Made by a program: the position numbers and the translations under genes
The notes under the pieces: generated by a model
Told to the model about the DNA's origin: nothing
Seen by the model: the letters and a program-made list of their open reading frames with translations, nothing else
Databases searched by the model: none
In this document: positions 1 through 10,712 of the stretch, in pieces
How positions within the stretch are numbered: the first letter of the stretch is position 1
How the letters are laid out: each line of letters starts with the position of its first letter
Assembly: GCA_035041965.1 (NCBI GenBank)
Contig: JAPYMA010000650.1
Location: forward strand, 1-64,000
Direction of reading: 5' to 3'
Source: Anisakis pegreffii
Taxonomy: Eukaryota; Nematoda; Chromadorea; Rhabditida; Anisakidae
Length of the DNA: 64,000 nt

Positions 1-165
1 TCCAGGGCTGCACGCGCGCTACACTGGAGGAATCAGCGTGCTGTAACCATTGCCGAAAGGTATTGGTAACCCCTTGAAAATCCTCCGTGATCGGGATCGG
101 GAATTGCAATTATTTCCCTTGAACGAGGAATTCCTAGTAAGTGTGAGTCATCAGCTCACGTTGAT

Positions 166-200
<35 letters not shown>

Positions 201-308
201 GCCCGGGACTGAGCCGTTTCGAGAAAAGCGGGGACTGCTGTTTCGAGACCTTTCGGGGTGGAGATTCTTTGGTGGAAACCGCCTTAATCGCAGTGGCTTG
301 AACCGGGC

Positions 309-355
<47 letters not shown>
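1..355 (+). rRNA. 18S rRNA, 3' end (partial)
   Basis: This is the 3' part of the small-subunit rRNA, already inside the gene at base 1. The universal decoding-site region (the TTGTACACACCGCCCGTCG core near 178-197) and the terminal helix sequence GTAACAAGGTTTCCGTAGG (315-333) are intact. The mature end is placed at GGATCATTA, near 355. The strand agrees with the downstream 5.8S and 28S. Short open frames in this stretch are rRNA, not genes. Confidence 0.97.
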
Positions 356-356
<1 letters not shown>

Positions 357-749
357 TCGAGCGAATCCAAAACGAACGAAAAAGTCTCCCAACGTGCATA
401 CCTTCCATTTGCATGTTGTTGTGAGCCACATGGAAACTCGTACACACGTGGTGGCAGCCGTCTGCTGTGCTTTTTTTAGGCAGACAATGGCTTACGAGTG
501 GCCGTGTGCTTGTTGAACAACGGTGACCAATTTGGCGTCTACGCCGTATCTAGCTTCTGCCTGGACCGTCAGTTGCGATGAAAGATGCGGAGAAAGTTCC
601 TTTGTTTTGGCTGCTAATCATCATTGATGAGCAGCAGCTTAAGGCAGAGTCGAGCAGACTTAATGAGCCACGCTAGGTGGCCGCCAAAACCCAAAACACA
701 ACCGGTCTATTTGACATTGTTATTTCATTGTATGTGTTGAAAATGTACA
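356..749 (+). other. ITS1
   Basis: Internal transcribed spacer between 18S and 5.8S, about 390 nt. Its sequence resembles what I recall for ascaridoid nematodes of the genus Anisakis, which is the main basis for the organism call. A HinfI-type GAGTC site lies near 647; HinfI digestion of ITS is used to separate Anisakis species, but I cannot assign the species safely from memory. Confidence 0.85.
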
Positions 750-902
750 AATCTTGGCGGTGGATCACTCGGTTCGTGGATCGATGAAGAACGCAGCCAG
801 CTGCGATAAATAGTGCGAATTGCAGACACATTGAGCACTAAGAATTCGAACGCACATTGCGCTATCGGGTTCATTCCCGATGGCACGTCTGGCTGAGGGT
901 CG
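750..902 (+). rRNA. 5.8S rRNA
   Basis: Contains the conserved GATGAAGAACGCAGC block (783-797), the GAATTGCAGACACATTGAGC block and the closing GGCTGAGGGTC. The length of about 153 nt is normal. The ends are approximate, set from the conserved termini and from its pairing partner at the 28S 5' end. Confidence 0.93.
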
Positions 903-1211
903 AATTACGGTGAACTGTCTTCACGGTTTTTCTGGACTGTGAAGCATTCGGCAAGCAACACAAGCGTTAAGCAGATTCTATCATGGACAATATGACGAGC
1001 GGTTCCTTGCTTAGTGATGACAAAAGAAGACGTCAACACCGAATCTACTATACTACTAATACTAGTATATAGGTGAGGTGCTTTTGGTGGTCACAAAAGT
1101 GACAAGTATGCCATTTCATAGGGGCAACAACCAGCATACGTGATAAGTTGGCTGGTTGATGAAACGGCAACGGAATGACGGACGTCTATGTGATCAAAAA
1201 TGATACTATTT
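903..1211 (+). other. ITS2
   Basis: Internal transcribed spacer between 5.8S and 28S, about 310 nt. It carries the long variable stretch that is Anisakis-like in memory, including a TACTACTAATACTAG block around 1050. The boundaries depend on the approximate 5.8S and 28S ends. Confidence 0.85.
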
Positions 1212-2677
1212 GACCTCAGCTCAGTCGTGATTACCCGCTGAATTTAAGCATATAATTAAGCGGAGGAAAAGAAACTAACGAGGATTCCCATAGTAACGGC
1301 GAGTGAAATGGGAAAAGCCCAGCGCTGAATCCATCGATCACTGGTCGCTTGGAATTGTAGCGTATAGGTGCGGCTGTCCGCTCGTTTCGTGCACCCAAAG
1401 TCCCCTTGAGCGGGGCCATAGTCCAAAGAAGGTGCTAGACCTGTACGGGTGGCGAGACGATCGGTTGGTCGCTCCTTGGAGTCGGGTTGCCTGGGATCGC
1501 AGCCCAAAGTTGGTGGTAGACCTCATCTAAGGCTAAATATGGCCACGAAACCGATAGCAAACAAGTACCGTGAGGGAAAGTTGCAAAGAACTTTGAAGAG
1601 AGAGTTCAAGAGGGCGTGAAACCGCCGAGATTGAAACGGATAGAGTTGACGAAACTCGATCGCATTCATCCGATCCGCCTAGCGGTTCGGCGGTTGTTGA
1701 CTTCCTCGATGAGGGCAACGCCGTCGCTGGCTGTTGGGTGTTAGATGGGTGTATTTGCGGTCGGTATGCGCCGAGAGCTTTGCGAACGCATGTTGGCGTT
1801 GATGTAGTGGACCACTCCCTCCGGGCGTGGAACCCTGCACTGACTGAGGCATGTCGTTTGTAGGGTGTTGCTGGTTGACGTCTCCGCTATGGTGCGTCGG
1901 CTTTGTCGGACTGTTGTGGCTACTGGGTGATCGCATGCGAGCGCCTGTGGTTTATGATCGTACGATGAGGTGCAGACGCGCTTGAGACGTGCATCTCGGT
2001 GTGAACGTTGACCACCTATCCGACCCGTCTTGAAACACGGACCAAGGAGTCTAGCATATGCGCGAGTCATTGGGTGGTAAACCTAAAGGCGTAATGAAAG
2101 TAAAGGCTGTCTTGTTACGGCTGATATGGGATCTGTGTGGCTTTCGAGCCATACGGCGCACCATAGCCCCGTCCCGGTTGCTTGCAATGGGGCGGAGGTA
2201 GAGCGCATACGCTGGGACCCGAAAGATGGTGAACTATGCCTGAGCAGGATGAAGCCAGAGGAAACTCTGGTGGAAGTCCGAAGCGGTTCTGACGTGCAAA
2301 TCGATCGTCTGACTTGGGTATAGGGGCGAAAGACTAATCGAACCATCTAGTAGCTGGTTCCCTCTGAAGTTTCCCCCAGGATAGCTGGAGTTTATTGTTA
2401 GCAGTTATATTCGGTAAAGCGAATGACTAGAGGAATTGGGGACGAAACGACCTCAACCTATTCTCAAACTTTCAATGGGTATGAAGTCCCGCTTGCTTGA
2501 CGTTGCTGAAGCGAGGACATTGAATGTGAGCTCCAAGTGGGCCATTTTTGGTAAGCAGAACTGGCGCTGTGGGATGAACCAAACGTCGGGTTAAAGTGCC
2601 AAACTTCCCGCTCATGAGACCCCATGAAAGGCGTTGGTTGATATAGACAGCAGGACGGTGGCCATGGAAGTCGGAAA

Positions 2678-2711
<34 letters not shown>

Positions 2712-3332
2712 TCAACTAGCCCTGAAAATGGATGGCGCTTGAGCGGGAGACTTATACCCGACCGTTGCTCGGCTTGTGTGTTCCGTAAGGAATTCGCCTG
2801 GCCGCAACGAGTAAGAGGGTCGCAGTGGTTTGCGTCGAAGGCTTTGGGCGTAGGCCCGGCTGGAGCTTCCACTGGTGCAGATCTTGGTGGTAGTAGCAAA
2901 TATTCAAGTGAGATCCTTGAAGACTGAAGTGGAGAAGGGTTCCACGTGAACAGCAGTTGAATGTGGGTCAGTCGGCCCTAAGATACTGGCTAATGCCTTG
3001 TGTTATCGAGAGACGGAGTTCAAATCCATCTCGTTTATCGAAAGGGAAACGGGTTAATATTCCCGTACCTGGACACGGAGATAAGCGCTCATTGCGAGTG
3101 TTTAGCGCGGCAACGCAAACGAACTCGGTGACGCTGAATAGAGCCCGAGCTAGAGTTCTCTTTTCTAGTTAAGGAACGGACTCCCTGGAATCGGTTCAGC
3201 CGGAGATAGGGACGTTGTTTCCGTAAAGCGCCACGGTTCCTGTGGTGTCTCGTGCGCTCTATTCGGCCCTTGAAAAGCCGAGGGAGGCTATTTGAATTTC
3301 GTGCCAGGCCGTACCGATATCCGCAGCAGGTC
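1212..3332 (+). rRNA. 28S rRNA, 5' part, truncated
   Basis: Starts at the canonical ACCTCAGCTCAGTCGTG / TTACCCGCTGAATTTAAGC region and includes the D1-D3 domains and conserved core blocks down to GTACCGATATCCGCAGCAGG (3311-3330). The normal continuation would be TCTCCAAGGTGAACAGCC, but the sequence changes abruptly after GGTC at 3332 to unrelated DNA that runs into the 5' end of SLC25A3. About 2.1 kb of an expected ~3.5 kb is present. The break is upstream of the usual R1/R2 retrotransposon target site in 28S, so it is not a standard R-element insertion. It could be an edge of the rDNA array, an rDNA orphon or an assembly join. Confidence 0.95.
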
Positions 3333-3333
3333 C

Positions 3334-3343
3334 AAAATTTCAG
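3334..3343 (+). promoter_or_regulatory. Splice-acceptor-like site just before the SLC25A3 start codon
   Basis: AAAATTTCAG ends at 3343, 21 nt before the ATG. It matches the nematode acceptor consensus and could receive a spliced leader in trans, leaving a short 5' UTR (3344-3364). Trans-splicing itself is inferred, not seen. Confidence 0.45.
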
Positions 3344-3364
3344 GTAATCGTTTTCGAGCACACA

Positions 3365-6300
3365 ATGGGTATACTGAGTCAATTCTCAGAAGCTGCTAAA
3401 CGCAGTCCATTTGGAATGCCACTCGTCCGCAAGGGAGAATGCCGTTATCAATGTGAGTGCCAATTTTGCTCGTTTCTTCTGTTTTCAGCGCTTACAGTAT
3501 TCTCTTCTCATTCGAAAATTTATTTTCACTGAAAAGTCTGTCGTTCCTTGTAAAATAAACATCTTTCTGCAAGTCTGTTCACCAGCTGTCTTCTGTATGC
3601 ACTACACGCAATAATATTCTAGCAGTTGGCACTTTATCGATTTTGTGCAGTACACCTCAACTGGTAATCATATCTTTTGTTGTTGATATACCATTAAATT
3701 ATTGCTGCAAAATGAGTAGTCATTTTGAGCGAAAGTTTGAGATCATTTACAGTAACAGAGAGGAAGTCGCATGAAATTTCCTGATTATGATTTGCATTTC
3801 TCTAAATGCTGCCGCCATGATCTCCACTCAATTTATCATAGAATTATAATTCATATCGTCAGTTGAACTTTCATCTCTCTCAACAGAAATATTCGATAAG
3901 TGAACTCTAAAAAAACGTTCTGTTATAACAGCTCGGCTAGGAAGTTATACCTCATTGGTCGCATACAACATACTTTTTCTCGGAACCTTTTCTTGATACA
4001 CTTACATATTAATTTTATTTGAAGCCTACGGCAGATCCGTTTCATGCACTGTGTGTTGCATTTTCATGACCTCAGTTCGGTTAATAAGAGTGTTTCAATT
4101 GATTATCGCCCAGTGCTGAGAGAGAAGCAGGTGACTGTGCTAACAGTGCGTATGGCGAGATGCAAGTGCAGAAAGTGGAGTCGATGCATGATGAAGTTAC
4201 TTCAGAGCCATTTATTATGTGGTCGAATGATGCACTTGTTTTTTGAGTCATTGAATGCACGTTTTAAATCGTCACTAATACGAATGAACGCAATTTGGTT
4301 CAGTCTTCATGGAAAATTGACATGCACATGAAACATTCTACATGGAATAATTTATTTCGAGGTTTCATCAGTATACCGTAGCATAATGATGGTGTGAACG
4401 TTTACGAAACATTGTTGCATCATCATTCATCTTACACTCGCAGATAACAAACCCAGCGTGCACTTTCAGAACAGTCGTTTTTATTCACGTCAGTCGTCTT
4501 TCTCTCCTTATCTCACTCTACTTGTGCACATTTAGAACCGTTTTCTGTGCTGCTTCAACGCAATAGACGCAAACGAAACAGTCTACATTCATTGTTGATT
4601 GCTGCTGATATGCACGCATATCTATCCACCTCAAGGTCATTCGAAGCGACAGATTATCGCGCTCTTCCAAAGCGTATATTTTTCATGGGTGGTCTTCGGT
4701 ACCCGAAATCTTTTTTGACCTAATTGACATCATTGCCTTCAAAATATTTTGGATTCAGAGTGATATGAAGCTATTCAAAGTGATTATATTCAAGCATTCG
4801 TTCATTTTTGTACATAAGCGATCGATTAATTTTCATAAGTTAACAAATCAACTTATGTTTAGTTATCTCAAGTCCACTGAATGCAAAGCAGTAGAACAGC
4901 TCGCTGCTTTCAATCTGCATAAAGTAACGTGATGCGAGATCATTAGGTTTTGAACTATCCTAAAGAAGTGTGATTATGAATACCGCTAAATTTTCACTTT
5001 AAGTCTGTCACAGTTGTATCATGTTGTTTGAAAACGTGGCACACACTACATAGGTCTCGTCTTCTTCTCCACCCCATCATGTTTCTATTCTAATCTTATA
5101 CATTTTGACAATTGTCGTTGTTATTGCCACGTTGTCGTCACACGTTTATCTACCGTTGCCTTTCATCTGCATTGTTCATGTGCACATTATTACAGACGTG
5201 TAGTATATACATGACGCTCCTTGTTCGTATGCTGTATCTGTGTTACATTAGATTATGAATTGCAAGTGAGAGCTAATCGTAGAATTTGGTAGAGTAGGCT
5301 GACTTGATCAGCTCTTTTTGAGTACTTACATATGACATAATCAACATGCAAGTACGGTTTGTTTCTATTTAGTGGTTGTTCGCGTTGTTTGATATTATTT
5401 TCAACAGTTATGCTAGTTCATTATCCGTTTCTTCGTTTCGTTGCAAGAAAGGTGTAGAAATATTTGCTTTGTCTTGCGAAAACGCGAGAAGGATAGTTTT
5501 GTGGCAAGACACGACATCGCATTTATCTATCTGATTGACTTTTTTCGTGTTTGATGGGTAACCAAATTTTGCTAGAGTTTTTTGTAATAATTTATTCTTG
5601 GGAAAGGCATCACAGGTATTGAATTATGACGATAGTGTGAAAAACTGAATCAATTGCAGCATCTAAATGTAAAAGGGATGTATTCATGGGCACTTTTTTG
5701 TGTTATCTTATGTTATGCTAAGAGATTATTGGATTTGATAGTGATCAGTGAGTGAATAGTGATCATCGTGTAGTATTGTGTTGTTGCTTTATCCGAGCCT
5801 AAGTGTACGACGCTTTTGTTTGTTTTCACGAGATACTGGCATGAATATAGATGATGCGGATGTACTTGTTAAGGTCTGAAGAAAGGACAAACAGATAGCA
5901 GCGGCATCAAAAGTTAAATCGTATTGCTTGTTGGTTGCGAACAAGGTTCTTCGATTAGTTGATGTCTGTTGTCGTTGCTTTTAAAATAACAACGTGATAT
6001 ACGTTGTGTCTAAGGGATATGCGATGACCTCAGAAACGTTGTCAAAACAACCGTTTCTATTGTTACGAGCGAAGAATTGGTTTGATTATCGATGTAGCAT
6101 GCGATTGCAACGCTATCGTCGACAAATCTCATCATGGTCGGGTGTAATTGTAATCGTATGCATGTGGATTTTTATGTATTTTCATGTTGTTGCACTGCTT
6201 TATGATGGTATTGCACAGTTCCTCTACAGTTGGGATACTTCTCAATATTTGATGAAAGCATCATACCATCTTGTAAGTAGTACCATTGCTACAAAACTCA

Positions 6301-7563
6301 TTCAAGGTCGTTTAGTTCGTTCTTGATCTTAGTTTATATGTCAGCATGTGAATCAACACCTACATTCTTATTCCTCATTTTTCTTTTCTTAATAGCTCTA
6401 AATAAACGTAGCGTTTGTTATTTCGTTTCGTAACTTCTTTTCATAGTAGGTGTAATGAAATGTGTTCATACGCAGCCTGGTCTCAGTACTGTCAAGCGAA
6501 TTAGGGAGGTTCTGCATAGCACTGTTTTTAGCTAGCAATTTTAGTCGCGCCTATGCTCCTGCCTGTCATTCAATGAGCGAGCGATTTTCTGGTAATATCT
6601 GAAGGTTAAGAAAACATCTATGATCTGGATTGCTCTAGAAGTACCCTCCAGCTCTCATTTAGGACATTTTCATTGGGAAATTTTAAAGATTGAGCTCAAA
6701 GAGAACAGTGAGAGAGCGTCTATAGTATCTTTCAGTGAGACATTTATTTTCTGAATGAAAGAAGCGATTGATTGTGTTGTTTTGTTCAGCTGCACCTGGT
6801 GAAGTGCCATATGGATCGTTGCAGTTCTTTGCATATTGTGGTCTTGGTGGTATTATCTCATGTGGTACCACACATACGTCAATTGTACCACTTGATCTCG
6901 TCAAATGTCGTATTCAGGTTAGCTGTGATGAACGTTATTTCTTCGTTTGTTTTTGCACTCTCAATTTTACTAATTCATTAGCATCAATATTAACATCTAC
7001 TCGACTTCAGGTCGATCCAGTTAAATATAAGGGTATCATAAGTGGATTCAAAACAACAATTAAAGAAGAAGGATTCACTGCTCTTTCTAAAGGATGGGCA
7101 CCAACATTCTACGGCTATTCAATGCAAGGTTTGGGCAAGTTCGGTTTCTACGAGGTTTTCAAACTCTTCTATTCGGAACTTCTTGGTGAAGTAAGTAATT
7201 GATTGCTTGATGATGCATGTTTATACGCTTCATTTCATTCGTGTTTTGTTCTGTTCATATTACAGTGCTATGGGGTATGAAGTGTACTGCTGTGTTTATC
7301 TTATCCGATTTTGCATCTTAAGGAAATTTCCTATCAATGGAGAACAACGTTGTATTTGGCTGCATCTGCATCAGCTGAATTCTTCGCCGATATTATGCTT
7401 GCACCAATGGAAGCAACTAAGGTTCGAATTCAAACGCAACCTGGTGCACCACCAACGTTGAGAGGATGTTTTCCAATGATATGGCGCACTGAGGGCATCA
7501 TGGGATTCTACAAAGGTCGATCTTTATGCATGTGTATATATGCTCACTTCTGAATCGTTGTTT

Positions 7564-7629
<66 letters not shown>

Positions 7630-8215
7630 GGTCTAGTGAAAGCAAATCAGTTATTCAGCATTGCTTCATTTCTGCAGGTTTACCTCCATTGTGGCTTCGA
7701 CAGATTCCATACACGATGATGAAGTTTGCGTGCTTCGAACGAACCGTTGAGGCGTTGTACAAATACGTCGTACCGAAACCACGTTCACAGTGCTCGAAAC
7801 CCGAACAGTTGGTGGTGACATTCATTGCGGGTTACATTGCTGGAATATTCTGTGCTATCGTCTCGCATCCGGCCGATACCATCGTCTCGAAACTCAATCA
7901 GGACTCTGGCTCAACTTCAATGCAAGTCGCAAAGAAGCTCGGCTTCATGGGTAAATCAAAATTACAATACATTAAAGATGCAAAGCTTAAGTACCATGTG
8001 ATGGTTCGTGAATCAATTGATTGTTCATTAAAAATTGCAATGTTTCAGGTCTATGGAAGGGTCTCTTCCCACGTATCATAATGATTGGTACGTTGACCGC
8101 CGCACAATGGTTTATCTATGATTCAGTCAAAGTGATCTTCAAATTGCCCCGTCCACCACCACCAGAAATGCCCGAATCGTTGAAACTGAAGCTTAAGGCT
8201 GCTGGAAAACTGTAG
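3365..8215 (+). CDS. SLC25A3: Mitochondrial phosphate carrier (SLC25A3), 6 exons
   Basis: Inner-membrane carrier that imports phosphate into the mitochondrial matrix for ATP synthesis. Exons: 3365-3452, 6790-6917, 7011-7190, 7323-7515, 7678-7950, 8049-8215; phases join without a break to give 342 aa, the usual length. All three mitochondrial-carrier signatures are visible: PLDLVKCR near residue 63, PMEATKVR in the second repeat and PADTIVSK in the third. The segment around IPYTMMKFACFE is typical of phosphate carriers. Exon 1 encodes a short N-terminus containing KRSPFGMPL; its phase-1 donor (CAA T|GTGAGT) fits exon 2 exactly. Intron 1 is 3.3 kb, far longer than the others (80-160 nt). The start codon lies only 32 nt after truncated 28S rDNA, so no ordinary promoter is visible. 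Confidence 0.93.
3453..6789 (+). other. Long intron 1 of SLC25A3
   Basis: A 3,337-nt intron between GTGAGT (3453) and TTGTTCAG (6782-6789). Several open frames of 60-110 codons (3411-3614, 4044-4331, 5994-6326) have no recognisable protein content and no consistent splice framing. I see no RNA gene or nested gene. Such a long first intron could hold regulatory DNA, which matters because the upstream flank is rDNA. Confidence 0.7.
7566..7628. repeat. (AT)n microsatellite
   Basis: About 31 uninterrupted AT dinucleotides within intron 4 of SLC25A3 (7516-7677). That intron also has an atypical donor, GTCGAT. Confidence 0.97.
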
Positions 8216-8344
8216 AAATTAAGCTGACTGAATGAATATTAATGCAAAACAACAAACTGAACAGTTTTATGATGAACAGCAATCGATTCAATTTGAGACA
8301 ATTGAAATGAACTACTGGACAGTGGCTGCCAAATTAATTTTGAG

Positions 8345-8350
8345 AATAAA
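8345..8350 (+). terminator. Poly(A) signal of SLC25A3
   Basis: AATAAA 130 nt after the stop codon, followed by a T-run: a standard polyadenylation signal position for this gene. Confidence 0.7.
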
Positions 8351-10712
8351 GTTTTTTTAAAATAATGAATAACACATTGAATATATTTTACTAATTTCGC
8401 CTATGTTATTTACCACTATTATTGTTGCGGTTTTTAGTTATCAAGGCTATTGCTGGTATGAGTAATATCATATGACTATCGACCATTTTAATCAGTTGTT
8501 TAATTCGGTAGTTTGATAATTTTTCGTTCAAAGGCACTGAGTGTTTTGTTATTATTGTTGCATTGTTATTACAATAATTATTATTAGTGTTGCTATTAAT
8601 TAATGTAGGATTATGAATATTAATTACCTGTGGATATTGATGCCAGTCATCACACAATAGTCACTATTGTAAAGAAGAAATCTGTGGTATAGGTTTATAT
8701 TACGAGTAAGTTTGACTATTGGGTAAACTGGAATTTCGGTCCAATATTCTAATTGGTTAATTGAAGCCAAATCGTATCTATTGTTATTCTTCTCTTTATT
8801 ATGCTGGTTACTGTCGAACGGGTTTCATTCAGTTGTCAGTACATGCAGATAAGAATTGTTATTTGGATGCTGCCGTAGTATCATTATAGGTGTAGTAGTA
8901 CTTTGATATTTTGTTGATTATTATTGATAATAATTCTGAAATCAATGATAATTGTCCACGTTGTTCACAAATTTTGTTGTCTTGCTGTGTCGATTGCGTT
9001 CATTTACATTGCTTAGCAGTTTGTTGGTTTGATTATTTTAATGTTTACTGATTGTTTGTTTTGTTAGTAAAAAACTATTGATTCGTTGGATTGATTGGTC
9101 GAATAGCAATTATTAAACAAAAGAAGATGTTGTTGATTGTTCAGTGGACACTTATACCTTGATTATGTGTCTTTTGTTTTGTATTATTAATACATAATTG
9201 ATCACTTTTTCGTTTTTGATTAATATATTCCGATAGTCGATTATATTATCGTAAATTATTGAAGTTTATGACAACAAATGCGATGAAAATGAAACACAAA
9301 ACGATGACAATGAGATGAAAAAGGTGTTGCTCGTTTATTCAAAAGCTAATTGATGAATCTTTCAATGTTCGAAGGTCGCATGGTATTTGTTGCAATCTAA
9401 CAAAGTTGAATTTCAGAGTGTAACAAATATTGAGTTATTCCTTGCCAAAAAAGTCCACTAGTTTTCAGTTTTTCTTTTGTTATAAGAGTAGTGGTGTAAC
9501 GTTTGGGATTTACTAGACTCATCAACCCAGCACCACTGTAACGAACAAACTGATCACATGTTGCACTTAGGAAATGATTGATTTGTTTGTGAAAAATATA
9601 ATAAACGCGAAGAAATCACATATGAGGACAATGCATGGACAACAAGTAAAAATTGAGTCATCTTATCAGCTAACTCAGCCAGCTGAGTTTAGCCAATCGA
9701 TTCGGATTAAGCTGAGTCTTAGACTTAGAAGGAGTTGTATAAGTTCTAGGAAAAAATCATAGCAGAAGCTGCCGGCACTCGTGCATCAATTGCGAGAGGA
9801 AAGAGCTCCGTTTTCTCGCCCTCCGCTCACAGGAACTGAGACCTTAGCCTGACTTCTCGTTTCTGGTATTCAATGCGCTTATTAGTGACGCATTAATTTC
9901 TTTTCATCGAATTAACCCAAGGCTTTGACATTTTTCGGATGTTGCTTCGCGAAATTCATAGCATGAATGGATACCTGAAAACAAAGTAATGCTGAGTAAT
10001 ACGGCTTCCCGGGAGGGATTAAGGAATCCAAGAATGAATGGGATGATCGGGTAGGATTTGGGAAGCCGTGAGAGCAATGAAGCTGTCCGGAGTGAGATTG
10101 GTGTGTTTGGAAAGGGTTTAGAAAGTGCAGAAAGCAATGAGAGTGCTGCAGGAGGGATTAGGGAGGCCAGAAAAGAGTGAGGGTAACTGGGCAAGTTTAA
10201 GGATGTTGTCTCCTTATCGCAACCCTTCGAATTTTTGCTGCTGTGCAACTCAAAACAGAAGAATCAGCAATAGTATATTGTCGATTAAGTGAATAATCAA
10301 ATCACCAAAAATGATCGCAGGAAGTGTTTTGTATGGCTCCTCGTCAGTCACGTCTTCGTGACGCACCAAAATCACCATCAAATAAACTTCAGTTATCAAT
10401 ACTGTTATCTCGAAAACCGTACTCTTGTTCCAAACCACAGCTGAACACTCCTCTGTTGTGAATATCGGCGACCGTCGAAGGAGTAAGGATTGAGAAGCTG
10501 AAGAAGGGATGAGATTGTTTGAAAGGGGATTAGGAAATCTGAGAAGAGAATATGCTGCGCGATGAAGAATCAAGAATTTCATGAAGGAATTTGGATACCT
10601 AGAAAAAAAGGATTATTTGTTAAAAGATTGTAAATTCTTTCCAGGTTAACTAAGTAATCGCTCGTCATTCTGTTAATTGATAATGTGAAATAATAATAAT
10701 ATTGTTATCAAT
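8351..10712. other. Intergenic, SLC25A3 to PIGQ
   Basis: AT-rich DNA with no supported gene. It holds the degenerate GA-rich repeat listed at 10010-10190 and a small palindrome (AACTCAGCCAGCTGAGTT, 9672-9689). Further 5' exons of PIGQ could lie here, since human PIGQ has a longer N-terminus, but none was found. Confidence 0.6.
10010..10190. repeat. Degenerate GA-rich minisatellite
   Basis: Repeated, diverged units of the form GGATTAGGGAGGC-AGAAxAGAATGAG of roughly 35-45 nt. A related stretch appears at 10470-10570. Together they create long minus-strand frames rich in L/S/P (9904-10248, 10250-10582) that I take to be non-coding. Confidence 0.55.

Noticed and set aside
1212..3340. R1/R2-type retrotransposon insertion as the cause of the 28S break
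   Set aside because: The break is upstream of the standard R-element target site, and the following DNA is the SLC25A3 5' end, not a retroelement.
1231..3382. Many open frames of 60-110 codons on both strands
   Set aside because: They lie inside 28S rRNA; rRNA identity explains the sequence.
9904..10582. Two adjacent minus-strand frames of about 110 codons rich in L, S and P
   Set aside because: They follow a degenerate GA-rich repeat on the other strand and show no protein family resemblance.
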